This document shows, one piece after another, positions 18,414 to 27,463 of a stretch of 64,000 bases of DNA (positions are counted from its first letter, which is position 1; every line of letters begins with the position of its first letter). The stretch comes from Desulfovibrio sp. JY (lineage in GTDB: Bacteria > Desulfobacterota > Desulfovibrionia > Desulfovibrionales > Desulfovibrionaceae): the NCBI GenBank assembly GCA_021730285.1, contig CP082962.1, forward strand, positions 3,853,501 through 3,917,500, in the 5' to 3' direction. The translations under genes were made by a program, and so were the position numbers. Below the pieces are notes generated by a model. That model searched no databases. It had not been told where the DNA came from and saw nothing but the letters and a program-made list of their open reading frames with translations.

Positions 18414-19415
18414 TCAGCAGATACGGGGCAGTTGCTCGCCTTCGAGCATGCCGAGAAGCCTTTTCCCGCCAAGCGGCGTAATCATGGCCACCTTGCCGGG
18501 ATGGTCGGACACGACCCGGCCGATGATGGCCGCTTTTCCGCCCAGGGGATCGGACCGCAGCACCTGCAAGGCCGCCTCGGCATCGGCCCCGGGCACGATG
18601 CAGATGCACTTGCCCTCGTTGGCCAGGTACAGGGGATCGAGCCCGAGCACGGCGCAGCCGCCGGTCACGGCCGGGTCCACGGGGATGGTGTTCTCGTCCA
18701 GCTCGATGCCGACCCCGGACTGGCCGGCGATCTCGTTTAACGTGGTGGCCAGCCCGCCGCGCGTCGGGTCGCGCAGCACGTGCACGTCCGGCAGTCCTTC
18801 GAGCAACCGGGACACCATTCCGGCCAGGGAGGCGCTGTCGCTGACCACCGGCGCATCGAAGGACAGCCCCTCGCGGGTGGACAGGATGGCCAGGCCATGA
18901 TCGCCCATGGAGCCGGAAATCAGCACCGCGTCGCCGACGGCGGCCCGGTGGCCGCTCGGGGCCGGATCGACCTGAATTTCGCCAATGCCGGCCGTGTTGA
19001 TGAAGATCTTGTCCGCCGCGCCCTTGGGCACGACCTTGGTGTCGCCGGCCACGATGCGCACCCCGGCCTTGCGGGCCGCCTCGCCCATGGAGGCCACGAT
19101 GCGTTCGAGATCGGCCATGGGCAGGCCTTCTTCGAGGATGAAGCCGCAGGTCAGATAAAGCGGTCGCGCGCCCATCATGGACACGTCGTTGACCGTGCCG
19201 TGCACGGCCAGTGAGCCGATGTCGCCGCCCGGGAAAAAAACCGGATCGACCACGAAGCTGTCCGTGCTCATGGCGATGGGGCCTTTGACGGAAAGTACGG
19301 CGGCGTCGTCCATGCGGGCCAGGATGTCGTTGCCGAGATGGCGGAAGAACAAGTCGTTGATGATGCGCTGCGAGGCCCGCCCCCCGCTGCCGTAGTCGAG
19401 CAATACCTTATCCAT
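18414..19415 (-). CDS. hypE: Hydrogenase maturation protein HypE (carbamoyl dehydratase)
   Basis: Converts the carbamoyl group that HypF places on its C-terminal cysteine into cyanide, which becomes a ligand of the NiFe centre. 333 residues. It shows the PurM-like start (LLDYGSGGRAS) and the TDSFVVDPVFFPGGDIG ATP site, and ends in PRIC, the essential terminal Cys. The usual partners hypA-hypD and hypF are absent from the window, so this gene is separated from the rest of the maturation set. It is bracketed together with dapB by inverted composite repeats. Confidence 0.95.
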   Translation of the reverse strand: MDKVLLDYGSGGRASQRIINDLFFRHLGNDILARMDDAAVLSVKGPIAMSTDSFVVDPVFFPGGDIGSLAVHGTVNDVSMMGARPLYLTCGFILEEGLPMADLERIVASMGEAARKAGVRIVAGDTKVVPKGAADKIFINTAGIGEIQVDPAPSGHRAAVGDAVLISGSMGDHGLAILSTREGLSFDAPVVSDSASLAGMVSRLLEGLPDVHVLRDPTRGGLATTLNEIAGQSGVGIELDENTIPVDPAVTGGCAVLGLDPLYLANEGKCICIVPGADAEAALQVLRSDPLGGKAAIIGRVVSDHPGKVAMITPLGGKRLLGMLEGEQLPRIC

Positions 19416-19827
19416 GGTTGGGCCTTTGGAGCTGCGGCGGGCGGGAAGGCAGGCATGCGGCGCGCAGGCGTTCGCCCGGCCCCGCGTCCTGTCGCGACGG
19501 TTTTCGGAAAATGCGTCCCGGCCCGCCGCCCTGGGTTGCGGTCACGACGCGATATGCGTCAGGGCCGCACCATAGCCCCAAACCGGGATTGTTTCCAGAG
19601 GGTTTGGGGAAGGGCAATGAGGCGGAAAGGAAGAGGATAAAAAAAGTGCGAGAGGGGAAACCCTTTTGCAAAGGGTTCTCCCCTCTCGCGCTCTCCCCTT
19701 CCTAAACTTTTTAACTTGTGCGATGTGGTGCGGGAAACATCTCGTTACTATTGAAAGTCTTTGGAAAGGGGGCCCGGGGGGAAACTTTTCTACAGAAAAG
19801 TTTCCCCCCGGCATGCCTTGCACCCTC
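19416..19827. other. Intergenic region carrying composite palindromic element copy 2
   Basis: The first 230 bases upstream of hypE have no recognisable gene and should hold its promoter, though no clear -35/-10 pair was found. The remainder is the B-A composite element (19648-19811), immediately beyond the cheB stop at 19828. No structural RNA was recognised. Confidence 0.5.
19648..19811. repeat. Composite palindromic element B-A, copy 2 (inverted relative to copy 1)
   Basis: Hairpin B at 19648-19689 (arms GCGAGAGGGG...), an 84-base spacer, then palindrome A at 19774-19811 (perfect 18-base arms CCGGGGGGAAACTTTTCT, two-base loop). Read on the minus strand, it matches copy 1 at 17371-17532 through both palindromes and the spacer (shared segments include CCAAAGACTTTCAATAG and TTTCCCGCACCACATCGC). 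Together the two copies form a 2.4 kb inverted-repeat bracket around dapB and hypE. For the che operon it is the first thing after the cheB stop. Confidence 0.85.
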
Positions 19828-20901
19828 CTACCCGGCGCAGGCGCGAACCACTTCGCCGGCGATGGCGCCGAGGGACATGACCTTGTCCACGCCACCGAGC
19901 TTGATGGCTTCCTGGGGCATGCCGAAGACCACGCAGGAGGCCTCGTCCTGGGCGATGGTATAGGCCCCGGCGTCGTGCATCTCCTGCATACCGGTGGCCC
20001 CGTCGTCGCCCATGCCGGTCATGATGACGCCCACGGCATTTTTCCCGGCGTAGCGGGCGGCGGAACGGAAAAGCACGTCAACGCTCGGCCGATGGCGGCG
20101 CACCAACGGGCCGTCCTTGATTTCGACGTAATAGCGCGCGCCGCTGCGCTTGAGCAGCATATGACGGTTGCCCGGGGCGATGAGCGCCTGGCCGCGCAAG
20201 ATCGTGTCGTTGTCGGCCGCTTCCTTGACCGTGATGCGGCAGATCCCGTCCAGCCGTTTGGCAAAGGCGGCCGTGAACTGCTCGGGCATATGCTGGACGA
20301 TGGCGATGCCCGGACAGTTCTGGGGCATGGCTTCGAGGAATTCGCGCAAGGCCTCGGTGCCGCCGGTGGAAGCGCCCACGGCAACAACCTTTTCGGTGGT
20401 CTGAAACATGGCCTTCCCCACCGGCCCCGGCAGCACGACATCGGCGGAGAGCTTGGGCGCGACCTTCATCGTGCTTACGGGCAAGAGCCTTTTCATCTTG
20501 GCCCGGGCCGCCGCCTTGACCGCGTCCACCACCCGGATGCGCGACTCCTCGAGAAATTGCCGGGTGCCGAGCTTGGGCTTGAGGATGATATCCGTGGCCC
20601 CGTATTCCATGGCCTTGAGCGTCGTTTCCGAGCCGGATTCGGTCAACGTCGAGCAGATGACCACCGGAATGGGGTGCTGGGTCATGATCTTGCGCAGAAA
20701 GGTCAGGCCATCCATGCGCGGCATCTCGATATCGAGGGTGATGACGTCCGGAGCCTCTATCTCCATGCGCTTGACCGCGGCATAGGGATCGACGGCCGCG
20801 CCGATGACTTCAATTTCGGGATCCGAGGACAGGATATCGGTGAGCGTCTGACGGACAAGCGCGGAATCGTCCACCACGAGAACTTTGATGGTGTTTTTCA
20901 C
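19828..20901 (-). CDS. cheB: Chemotaxis protein-glutamate methylesterase CheB
   Basis: Removes methyl groups from chemoreceptor glutamates when phosphorylated by CheA. 357 residues: receiver domain with Asp57 ([11 protein letters not shown]), linker, then the esterase domain with Ser178 in GASTGGT, His204 in QHMPEQF and an Asp in [10 protein letters not shown]. The start is GTG at 20901 preceded by GAGG. It is the last gene of the che operon (receptor-like protein, cheA, cheW, cheR, cheB); a composite palindrome follows and may end the transcript. Confidence 0.95.
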   Translation of the reverse strand: MKNTIKVLVVDDSALVRQTLTDILSSDPEIEVIGAAVDPYAAVKRMEIEAPDVITLDIEMPRMDGLTFLRKIMTQHPIPVVICSTLTESGSETTLKAMEYGATDIILKPKLGTRQFLEESRIRVVDAVKAAARAKMKRLLPVSTMKVAPKLSADVVLPGPVGKAMFQTTEKVVAVGASTGGTEALREFLEAMPQNCPGIAIVQHMPEQFTAAFAKRLDGICRITVKEAADNDTILRGQALIAPGNRHMLLKRSGARYYVEIKDGPLVRRHRPSVDVLFRSAARYAGKNAVGVIMTGMGDDGATGMQEMHDAGAYTIAQDEASCVVFGMPQEAIKLGGVDKVMSLGAIAGEVVRACAG

Positions 20902-20932
20902 GGACGGCCTCTTTTGCAGGTTGGAGCACCGG

Positions 20933-21793
20933 CTAAATCTTTTTATATACCGTTGGAGCGTGCTGGCGCAAGGGCAAGTCCATTCCGGTGAGGCTCTCGG
21001 AATGGCCTATAAAAAGGAACCCGTCCCGACGCAGTTGGGTGCAGAATTTCTGCAGCAACTGCTCCTGGGTCGTCCGATCGAAATAGATCATGACGTTGCG
21101 GCAAAATATGGTGTCGAGGGGTTCCGGAAAGCTAAAGGGTTGCATGAAGTTCAAGCGTCTGAAGTCGATGCCCCGGCGCAATTCGGGCATCAGGCGCACG
21201 AGCTTTTTCGACCGGTCCTTGCTGCGCAGGAAATAGCGGCGCTTGAAATCCAGGGACATCTTGGCCAGCCGTTCCTCGGGATAGACGCCATTTTTGGCCA
21301 TGGCCAGCACCCTGGTCGAAATGTCCGTGGCCATGATGGCGTAGCGGAAGCCCGGGGTACGCAGGGCGAATTCCGACAACACGATGGAAAGCGTGTAGGG
21401 TTCCTCGCCTGTGGAGCAGCCGGCGCTCCACAGGCGAAACGGACGCGAGGGGCCATAGGCGGCGCGCCAGGTAGGCAGGACGTCCTGGGTCAGGACCTCG
21501 AAATGGCGCGGCTCACGAAAAAACTCCGTGGTATTGGTGGTGATGACGTCGATCAAGTGCACGAGTTCCTCGTCCAGCCCCCTGGGGCTGAACAGGAAAT
21601 CGTAATAGTCGTGGTACCCGGACATGCCGAGGGTGCGCAGGCGCTTTTGCAGCCTGGCCTCGACCATGACCTTTTTGGACGGCGGCAGCTTGATGCCGAC
21701 TTCGGTATGGATGAACTCGCTAAGCTTCTTGAATTCCTTCTCCGTCATGGCCACAAGGCCGCTGGCCCTGGTCTGAACGCCGACAGCCGCCAT
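20933..21793 (-). CDS. cheR: Chemotaxis protein methyltransferase CheR
   Basis: Methylates receptor glutamates with S-adenosylmethionine. 286 residues. The N-terminal helical domain is followed by the SAM-binding block [14 protein letters not shown] (about residues 127-140), then an ATDIST segment and FCRNVMIYF near the C terminus. No C-terminal TPR is attached. The ATG has a GGGAGG site ten bases upstream, inside the tail of cheW five bases away. Adjacent cheB completes the adaptation pair. Confidence 0.95.
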   Translation of the reverse strand: MAAVGVQTRASGLVAMTEKEFKKLSEFIHTEVGIKLPPSKKVMVEARLQKRLRTLGMSGYHDYYDFLFSPRGLDEELVHLIDVITTNTTEFFREPRHFEVLTQDVLPTWRAAYGPSRPFRLWSAGCSTGEEPYTLSIVLSEFALRTPGFRYAIMATDISTRVLAMAKNGVYPEERLAKMSLDFKRRYFLRSKDRSKKLVRLMPELRRGIDFRRLNFMQPFSFPEPLDTIFCRNVMIYFDRTTQEQLLQKFCTQLRRDGFLFIGHSESLTGMDLPLRQHAPTVYKKI

Positions 21794-21798
21794 GGGGA

Positions 21799-22311
21799 TC
21801 AGGCCTCCCCGTTTTCCGCGGCCACTTCGCCGAGACTCTGGGTCAGCCCGGCCAGTTCCAGGGAAGTGAAAACCTTGTTGATGTCGAGAATGATGATGAA
21901 TTTCTCGCCGGATTTGCCGATGCCCCGGATGAACTCGCCCCTGATCGGGGTGCCCATGCGCGGAGCCGGCTCGATCTGCCCGGTTTCCATCTCGTAGACT
22001 TCCTGGACCGAGTCGGCCAGGGCCCCGAGCACCGTGGACTCGCCGTCAAGAGCGACCTCCACGATGATGATGCAAGTATTGACCGTGCGTTCGGTGGCGC
22101 CCATGCCGAACTTGAGCTTGAGATCCACCACCGGCACAGCCCGGCCGCGCAGATTGATCACGCCACGGATGTACTCCGGGGTACGCGGCACGCGGGTGAT
22201 GTTGACCAGCTCCAGGACCTCGCGCACCGAGCCGATATCCAGGGCGAAGAGCTCCCGTTCCAGGGTGAAGGTGAGGTATTGGTTGTCGTTTGAGCTTGCG
22301 GCCTCGGCCAT
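21799..22311 (-). CDS. cheW: Chemotaxis coupling protein CheW
   Basis: Links receptors to CheA. 170 residues from the ATG at 22311, which has GGGAGG upstream; the frame is open a further 11 codons. It shows the SH3-like CheW fold: FTLERELFALDI, the conserved VINLRGRAVPVVDL and a GRVE-equivalent NVREVLE-type segment (SVREVLELVNITRVP). It lies between cheA and cheR in the minus-strand operon, with 75 bases to the cheA stop. Confidence 0.93.
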   Translation of the reverse strand: MAEAASSNDNQYLTFTLERELFALDIGSVREVLELVNITRVPRTPEYIRGVINLRGRAVPVVDLKLKFGMGATERTVNTCIIIVEVALDGESTVLGALADSVQEVYEMETGQIEPAPRMGTPIRGEFIRGIGKSGEKFIIILDINKVFTSLELAGLTQSLGEVAAENGEA

Positions 22312-22386
22312 GTATTCCTCCCTGCGGCGGCGTTCGTGACGCATCCCTTGAAAAATAGGCCCAGATGGCCATGGGCGGCCTTCCGG

Positions 22387-24510
22387 TCAGACGGTGGCAG
22401 GCCGGCGGATCTCGCTGGATTCGGCCCGGCGCACCAGGGCGGCCACGTCGAGGATCAGCGCCAGGCGACCGTCCCCCCGTATGGTTGCCCCGGAAAACTC
22501 CCCGATGTCGCGGTACAGCGGTCCCAGGCTTTTGATCACGGTCTGATGTTCCCCGATCACCCGGTCCACGGCCAGCCCGACCCTGATCCCGTCGACGGCC
22601 ACGACGACGATGGGCTCGATGTCGGGCGGCGCACCGTCGATGGCGAACAGGTCGCGCAGCCGCAGGCAGGGCACGACCTCGCCGCGCATGTTGAGCATCC
22701 CGGCTTCGCCGCCGTTGCCGGGCTCGCGGGCCATCTCCAGGCACTCCCCGACCGAAGCCAGGGGCAGGACATAATATTGCGCGCCCACCTGCACCTGCAA
22801 GCCGTCGATGATGGCAAGCGTCAGGGGCAGACGCACGGTGATGGTCGTGCCCCGGCCGGGCTCGGAATCAATTTCGACCACGCCGCGAAGCGTTTCGATG
22901 GCCCTTTTGACCACGTCCATGCCCACGCCCCGGCCGGAAATGCTGGTAACGGCCTTGGCCGTGGAAAAGCCGGGCAGGAAAATGAGGTTGTAGAGTTCCT
23001 TGGGGGTCATCTCCAGGCCGGGGGGAACAAGTCCCCGCTCCTCGGCCCGGGTACGGATGGCGGCGGCATCAAGTCCCGCACCGTCGTCGGCCACGGTGAT
23101 GACCACCTCGCCGCCGGCATGGGCGGCGCCCAGGCGGATGACGCCGGTCGCGGGCTTGCCCGCCGCTGCCCTGGCCTCGGGCGATTCGATGCCGTGGTCG
23201 ATGCTGTTGCGCAAAAGGTGGACCAGCGGATCGCCCAGGCGCTCGATGACCGTCTTGTCGAGCTCGGTCTCCTCGCCCGTGGTCACGAGCTCGATCTCCT
23301 TGCCGAGTTCCGCGGTCAGGTCCCGCACCAGGCGGCGGAACTTGCCGAAGGTGGCTCCGATGGGCAGCATGCGGATGGAAAGGGTGGAATCGCGCAAACT
23401 GTCGCCCAGGCGCTCCAGGTGCTCGGCCAGGGAGCGCAGCAGCGGATCGCCCCGCTCCTCCACGGCCTGCCGGATCTGGGCCTGGACGATGACCAGTTCG
23501 CCCACGAGGTCGACCAGGGCGTCGAGCTTGTCGGCGGCGACGCGAATGCTCGAGGTCTTTTCGGCGCGCTCATGATGCTTGACGGCCAGCTCGCGCACGG
23601 CGGCCTGCTCGGACAGCGCCGAGGCCACCTGCCCGTTGCTGACGACCCCCTTGTCTTTGAGAATGTCGCCCAGGCGGCGCTGGCTGGAGAGCGCCTCGGC
23701 CAAATCCTCGGGGGTGATGTCGCCACGGGCGACCAGGATGTCGCCCAGGCGGCAATGGACCTGCTCCCCGTTCACGGCGCAACCGTCATCAAGGACTTCC
23801 ACGGAAAGCTCGCAGTCGTCCTCGGCGAACACGAACACGTCCGTCAGGGCCGCCGCATCGGACGTGGTGCGGATGACGCAGTCCCACCAGGCCAGGCAGG
23901 CCTCCGGGTCCAGACCGTCAAGGGGGGGGATATTCTCGACATGGACGTACAGGCGGCAATCGCCCAAAGCGGCGACGTCCTCGAGCAGGTGCAGCGGATT
24001 GTTGCCCGAGGCCAGCATGCCGGCATGGGGCTGGAAACGCAGCCGGAAAATGCGCATCACCGCGGCGGGGGACGCCTGGGCAGCGGGCTCGGCCTGGGGC
24101 GCTTCGGTGGCAGGCTTGGCCGTTTCACCGCCAAAGGCTCGAAACCCCTCAAGGATTTCCCGCCCATCGGCGTCAAGGGTTGCCGCATCCTCGTCTTCAG
24201 AGGAAAGCAGGCTTTTGATGTGGTCGCAGGCGCGCAGCGACAGGTCGAGCAGCCGGCCGTTGACCGCGAGCAGGCCGTTTCGGACGCGGTCGAAAACCGA
24301 TTCCACGTCGTGGGTGAAGGCCGCGATGTCGTCGAAGCCGAACATGGACCCGGAGCCCTTGATGGTATGCAGGGCGCGAAAAATTTTGTGCAGCAGATCG
24401 GCGTCGTCCGGGGTGCGCTCGAGTTCCAGAAGCGATGCTTCCAGATCGGCAAGCAGTTCCCGGGCTTCTTCCAGGTAGGCGGCGCGGTGGGCATCTTCCT
24501 GCGTGTTCAT
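22387..24510 (-). CDS. cheA: Chemotaxis histidine kinase CheA with MshEN-like tandem repeat insert
   Basis: Phosphorylates CheY and CheB in response to receptor state. About 707 residues from the ATG at 24510; an upstream TTG (24516) with good GGAGG spacing is an alternative start. The Hpt domain has His48 (ALHTIKGSG). A P2-like region spans about 152-240. Then come two adjacent 24-residue repeats at about 254-277 and 279-302, each RLGDIL followed by a Gly, hydrophobic pair, L and ALSxQ. Next are the dimerisation domain, ATPase (HLLRNSIDHGIE, DDGAGLD, GRGVGMDVV) and CheW-like tail. The repeats match the MshEN/type II secretion E N-terminal pattern but with a one-residue spacer instead of about five. 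No cheY is adjacent; one lies at 37369. Confidence 0.93.
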   Translation of the reverse strand: MNTQEDAHRAAYLEEARELLADLEASLLELERTPDDADLLHKIFRALHTIKGSGSMFGFDDIAAFTHDVESVFDRVRNGLLAVNGRLLDLSLRACDHIKSLLSSEDEDAATLDADGREILEGFRAFGGETAKPATEAPQAEPAAQASPAAVMRIFRLRFQPHAGMLASGNNPLHLLEDVAALGDCRLYVHVENIPPLDGLDPEACLAWWDCVIRTTSDAAALTDVFVFAEDDCELSVEVLDDGCAVNGEQVHCRLGDILVARGDITPEDLAEALSSQRRLGDILKDKGVVSNGQVASALSEQAAVRELAVKHHERAEKTSSIRVAADKLDALVDLVGELVIVQAQIRQAVEERGDPLLRSLAEHLERLGDSLRDSTLSIRMLPIGATFGKFRRLVRDLTAELGKEIELVTTGEETELDKTVIERLGDPLVHLLRNSIDHGIESPEARAAAGKPATGVIRLGAAHAGGEVVITVADDGAGLDAAAIRTRAEERGLVPPGLEMTPKELYNLIFLPGFSTAKAVTSISGRGVGMDVVKRAIETLRGVVEIDSEPGRGTTITVRLPLTLAIIDGLQVQVGAQYYVLPLASVGECLEMAREPGNGGEAGMLNMRGEVVPCLRLRDLFAIDGAPPDIEPIVVVAVDGIRVGLAVDRVIGEHQTVIKSLGPLYRDIGEFSGATIRGDGRLALILDVAALVRRAESSEIRRPATV

Positions 24511-24549
24511 GGACAACCGCCCCTCCCAGCCTGCGCCTTGGGTTCGTGG

Positions 24550-26364
24550 TTAAAACAATTCGACATTGTCCCCGAATTCCCCTGCGTCGGTGGACGCCGC
24601 CTCGGGGGCCGCCGTACCCGGATCGGCCTTTTTCTTCCCCACCGGGGCCAAGCCAAACGCCGTTTCGTGCACGGCCCGCTCCGCCTCCATGGTGTAGCGA
24701 TCGTACAGCTCGCGCAAGCGCGTGCTGGTGCCTTGCCCGCCTTCGGGCACGATTTCCCGGGCCTTGGCCACCTGCCCGTCCAGCGTCCGGCGGATGGCGG
24801 CCAGACGGGAGCCGATCTCGCGGTCGAAGTCGATGCCCTGCCCCACTTCGGCGGCCCGGGTCCCGAGGGAGGCGCTGGCGTCGCGCAGAAAGGCGAAAAG
24901 CGACTGGCACTTCTCCGCAGTCACCGAAACGTCGGCCAGGACGGCGTCGAGCTCGCCCACCACCCGCCAGGCCTCGGACTGGTCGTTGTGCTTGCCGGCG
25001 TTGTCCTGAAGCGTCTTGGCGGCGTTTGAAATCTCGCCGAGGATGGCGGCCACGGCGTCGGTCTGTCGCCTGGCGTCGGCGGACAGATGCTGGATGGCCA
25101 GGGCCAGCACGCCGAGCGCCGCGCCGGCTTCGCCGGTATGGGCGGCCTTGATGCTGGCATTGAGCGCGATCAACTCGATTTCCGCCCCGACCTCCTCGAT
25201 GGCCTCAATGGAATCGCCCATGCCGGTGATGGTGGCGGCAACCGAGTCCATGATGCCGCCAAGCGCTTCCCCCTGGGCGGCGAAATCGCCCAGCTCGGCC
25301 TTGACCGAGGCGATGCCCGCCTGCACGCGGGCCAAAGGACTGGCCTCGCCGGCCCTCCCGCCCACAGCGGCGATGTCCACGCCGATGCCCCGGATGCGGG
25401 AGGCCAGGGAGGCGAGACTTTCGCGCAACACCCCCGCCGCCTCGGAAAAATGGTGATTAGCGCTATCCAGTTGCGAATCCTGCAAGGTGAGCACGTCGGC
25501 GACAAAGGCCACCAAGTCCCTGGCGTCCTCGCCATCGTCGTCGTCCTTGGGACCGGCTTCGAGCAGCCCGGACACCTCGGAGAGGGCGCGTTCGGCATGC
25601 TCGATCTGCTGGCGGACGATATCGTGGGATTGCAGCGACCTGACCGCCTGGCCGATATCGGTTTCTATCTCACCGGCGGCCAGGGACAGCTGGCGGGAGA
25701 CCACACCGGAACGCTCGGCCATGTCGGCCACATTCTCGATATTGGACGTCAGTTCCCGGGAAATGACGTCGTAGCAGTGCTCCTGGGCCTTGATGATGCC
25801 CCGGGTCCGTTCCTTGGCCGCGTGCACATGGCCGCGCAGGGTCTCGACCTTGGCGGCGATGGCCCCGCAGTGGTCCACGATCAGATGGGCGAGCTTCTCC
25901 ACGTCGTCAGCCAGGGTGGAAAAACCGCGTCCGTCGGCGCCAAGGCGGGCGCTTTCGATGCGGGTGGCGATGCCGAGCATGCTCAGGTGCTTGACGATCT
26001 TGGAAAAGGCCGCGGTGATGGAGGAAAGTTCCTCGACGATCCTGCCGACATTCTCAATGTCAGCCAGGCTGCGGCGGCCGGCGTCGTTGGCCGAGACATC
26101 GGTCAGGTCGGTCAGCTCGCCGGAAAGGCGGCCAAGGGAGGCGTGCATGTCCGCGCCGGCGGTCTGCTCCACCAACTCGTGGGCATTGCGCGAGATCTCC
26201 TCGCAGCCCGATTGCAAGGCCATGAGGTTTTCCCCAAGGCCGAGAAAATCCCGTTCGCGCCCTTTCATGAGGGACGACAGGCCGTGTTCCATGCCGCCAA
26301 GAGCCGCGCGGCATTGACGCAGCATGTCGAGAGTGGACTGCGCGTGGTGCATGGTATCAGCCAT
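24550..26364 (-). CDS. Soluble receptor-like coiled-coil protein with two degenerate MCP signalling hairpins
   Basis: 604 residues from the ATG at 26364 (GGAG ten bases upstream); the frame extends 30 codons further without a ribosome site. No membrane segment is visible; nearly all is predicted helical. Two segments resemble the chemoreceptor hairpin tip: LGIATRIESARLGADGRGF at about 130-148 and ELIALNASIKAAHTGE at about 397-412. Both diverge from the classic [34 protein letters not shown] element at about 240-254, common in such receptor-like proteins, lies between them. The C terminus is acidic. As first gene of the che operon it likely forms a cytoplasmic signalling array with CheA/CheW or a scaffold; whether it senses anything is unknown. 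Confidence 0.75.
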   Translation of the reverse strand: MADTMHHAQSTLDMLRQCRAALGGMEHGLSSLMKGRERDFLGLGENLMALQSGCEEISRNAHELVEQTAGADMHASLGRLSGELTDLTDVSANDAGRRSLADIENVGRIVEELSSITAAFSKIVKHLSMLGIATRIESARLGADGRGFSTLADDVEKLAHLIVDHCGAIAAKVETLRGHVHAAKERTRGIIKAQEHCYDVISRELTSNIENVADMAERSGVVSRQLSLAAGEIETDIGQAVRSLQSHDIVRQQIEHAERALSEVSGLLEAGPKDDDDGEDARDLVAFVADVLTLQDSQLDSANHHFSEAAGVLRESLASLASRIRGIGVDIAAVGGRAGEASPLARVQAGIASVKAELGDFAAQGEALGGIMDSVAATITGMGDSIEAIEEVGAEIELIALNASIKAAHTGEAGAALGVLALAIQHLSADARRQTDAVAAILGEISNAAKTLQDNAGKHNDQSEAWRVVGELDAVLADVSVTAEKCQSLFAFLRDASASLGTRAAEVGQGIDFDREIGSRLAAIRRTLDGQVAKAREIVPEGGQGTSTRLRELYDRYTMEAERAVHETAFGLAPVGKKKADPGTAAPEAASTDAGEFGDNVELF

Positions 26365-26667
26365 TATTCCCATCTCCGCCGCTTCGGCTTTACGAAGAGC
26401 GACGCCGGACATTCGCGCTTGACACTGCCGCGCGCATTTCCAAACAACCCCCACGGACGAGATGCCGGGGTCATGGAGAAACTACACGTTTTTTTGCGGA
26501 TTTCAAAGGATTCCTTTGCCGTCGTACAAGTCGCGCAACACGCCCCTCTGGCCATTGCACGGTGGAGCGCGATCCGCTTTCCCCGCGAATCTCCTGAAAT
26601 AGCCAGTATCGTCAACCTAATAGTAGGTTGGAAAGGAAGAAAACATCCGGAGCTTGCAGGCGCAAGG
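26365..26667. other. Intergenic region upstream of the che operon
   Basis: No gene recognised. It should hold the che operon promoter, but no sigma-28 (TAAA-N15-GCCGATAA) or sigma-54 (GG-N10-GC) match of quality was found. A short hairpin CCTAATAGTAGG lies near 26617-26628. The right side borders the stop of the DedA gene. Confidence 0.4.
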
Positions 26668-27246
26668 CTAGCGGCGGCGCACCCGCTTGACGACCCAGAC
26701 GACGACGATGGCCACGACGGCCAAGCCCAATATGGCCAGCTCGGCGTGGTGCACGTTGTCGATCAGCCGGATCAACACGTTTTCCAGAATGCTGCCGAAC
26801 GCGTAGCCCACCATGGCGAAGGCCACGGCCCAGACGGCCGCACCGATGGCGTTTAAAAAGAAGAACTTGCGCACGGTGATATCGGCCGTGCCAAGGACGA
26901 ACGGCGTAAGGTTGCGCAGGCCGTAAAAAAAACGGAAAGAGAGAATAAGGATTTCATGATACTTTTTGAGCATGGTATGGACCCGCTCGGCCCGTATCCG
27001 CCATTTCTCGCTTTTTTGGATCAACCGGCGGCCGAAGTGGCGGCCGACGAAAAAGGCCGTCTGGTCCCCGGCCAGGCTGCCGGCGAAGGCGAAAAGAATC
27101 ACGTAGCGCAAATCCAGTCCGAACTGCGGTGACTGGGCGGCGAATCCGGCCAGGAGCAGGATGGTCTCCCCTTCGAGAAACGTGCCGATAAAAAGGGCGA
27201 GGTACCCGTATTGCTCAATGATGTGTTTGAAAAATTCGATGGACAT
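26668..27246 (-). CDS. DedA/VTT-domain membrane protein
   Basis: 192 residues, four to five membrane helices. The SNARE-associated (VTT) pattern is clear: FLEGETILLLAGF near residue 23, a GDQTAFFVGRHFG segment near 60, the RFFYGLRNLTPFVLG re-entrant region near 105-119 and a basic C terminus (VKRVRRR). Family members move lipids such as undecaprenyl phosphate or phosphatidylethanolamine across the membrane. The ATG follows CAGGAGCCGGCG. It is divergent from cheD and probably monocistronic. Confidence 0.88.
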   Translation of the reverse strand: MSIEFFKHIIEQYGYLALFIGTFLEGETILLLAGFAAQSPQFGLDLRYVILFAFAGSLAGDQTAFFVGRHFGRRLIQKSEKWRIRAERVHTMLKKYHEILILSFRFFYGLRNLTPFVLGTADITVRKFFFLNAIGAAVWAVAFAMVGYAFGSILENVLIRLIDNVHHAELAILGLAVVAIVVVWVVKRVRRR

Positions 27247-27463
27247 CGCCGGCTCCTGATGGGCCTTTGCCCTATTTCCGCAGCGTCTGCGAAAACCTGG
27301 GGAAAGTATGCGCTTGCCCGGATTCTGTCCACAACCATGGGCGACGGCACGGCCCGGGGGCTGGCGCTACCTTGTCCTTGTCCGGCTTTCCGGATAAGCT
27401 TATCCCCTGGATTTCAAAAGACCTTAACCATTTTGCCGTCAAGGACCACGCAGGCCGCAGCCC

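Noticed and set aside
17371-19811. Composite transposon carrying dapB-hypE
   Set aside because: No transposase and no target-site duplication seen; inverted repeats alone do not show mobility, so it is reported as a repeat pair only.
22336-25029. 897-codon plus-strand open frame opposite cheA
   Set aside because: Composition (His/Gly/Gln-rich without domains) is an artefact of codon bias; cheA and its neighbours on the minus strand are unambiguous.
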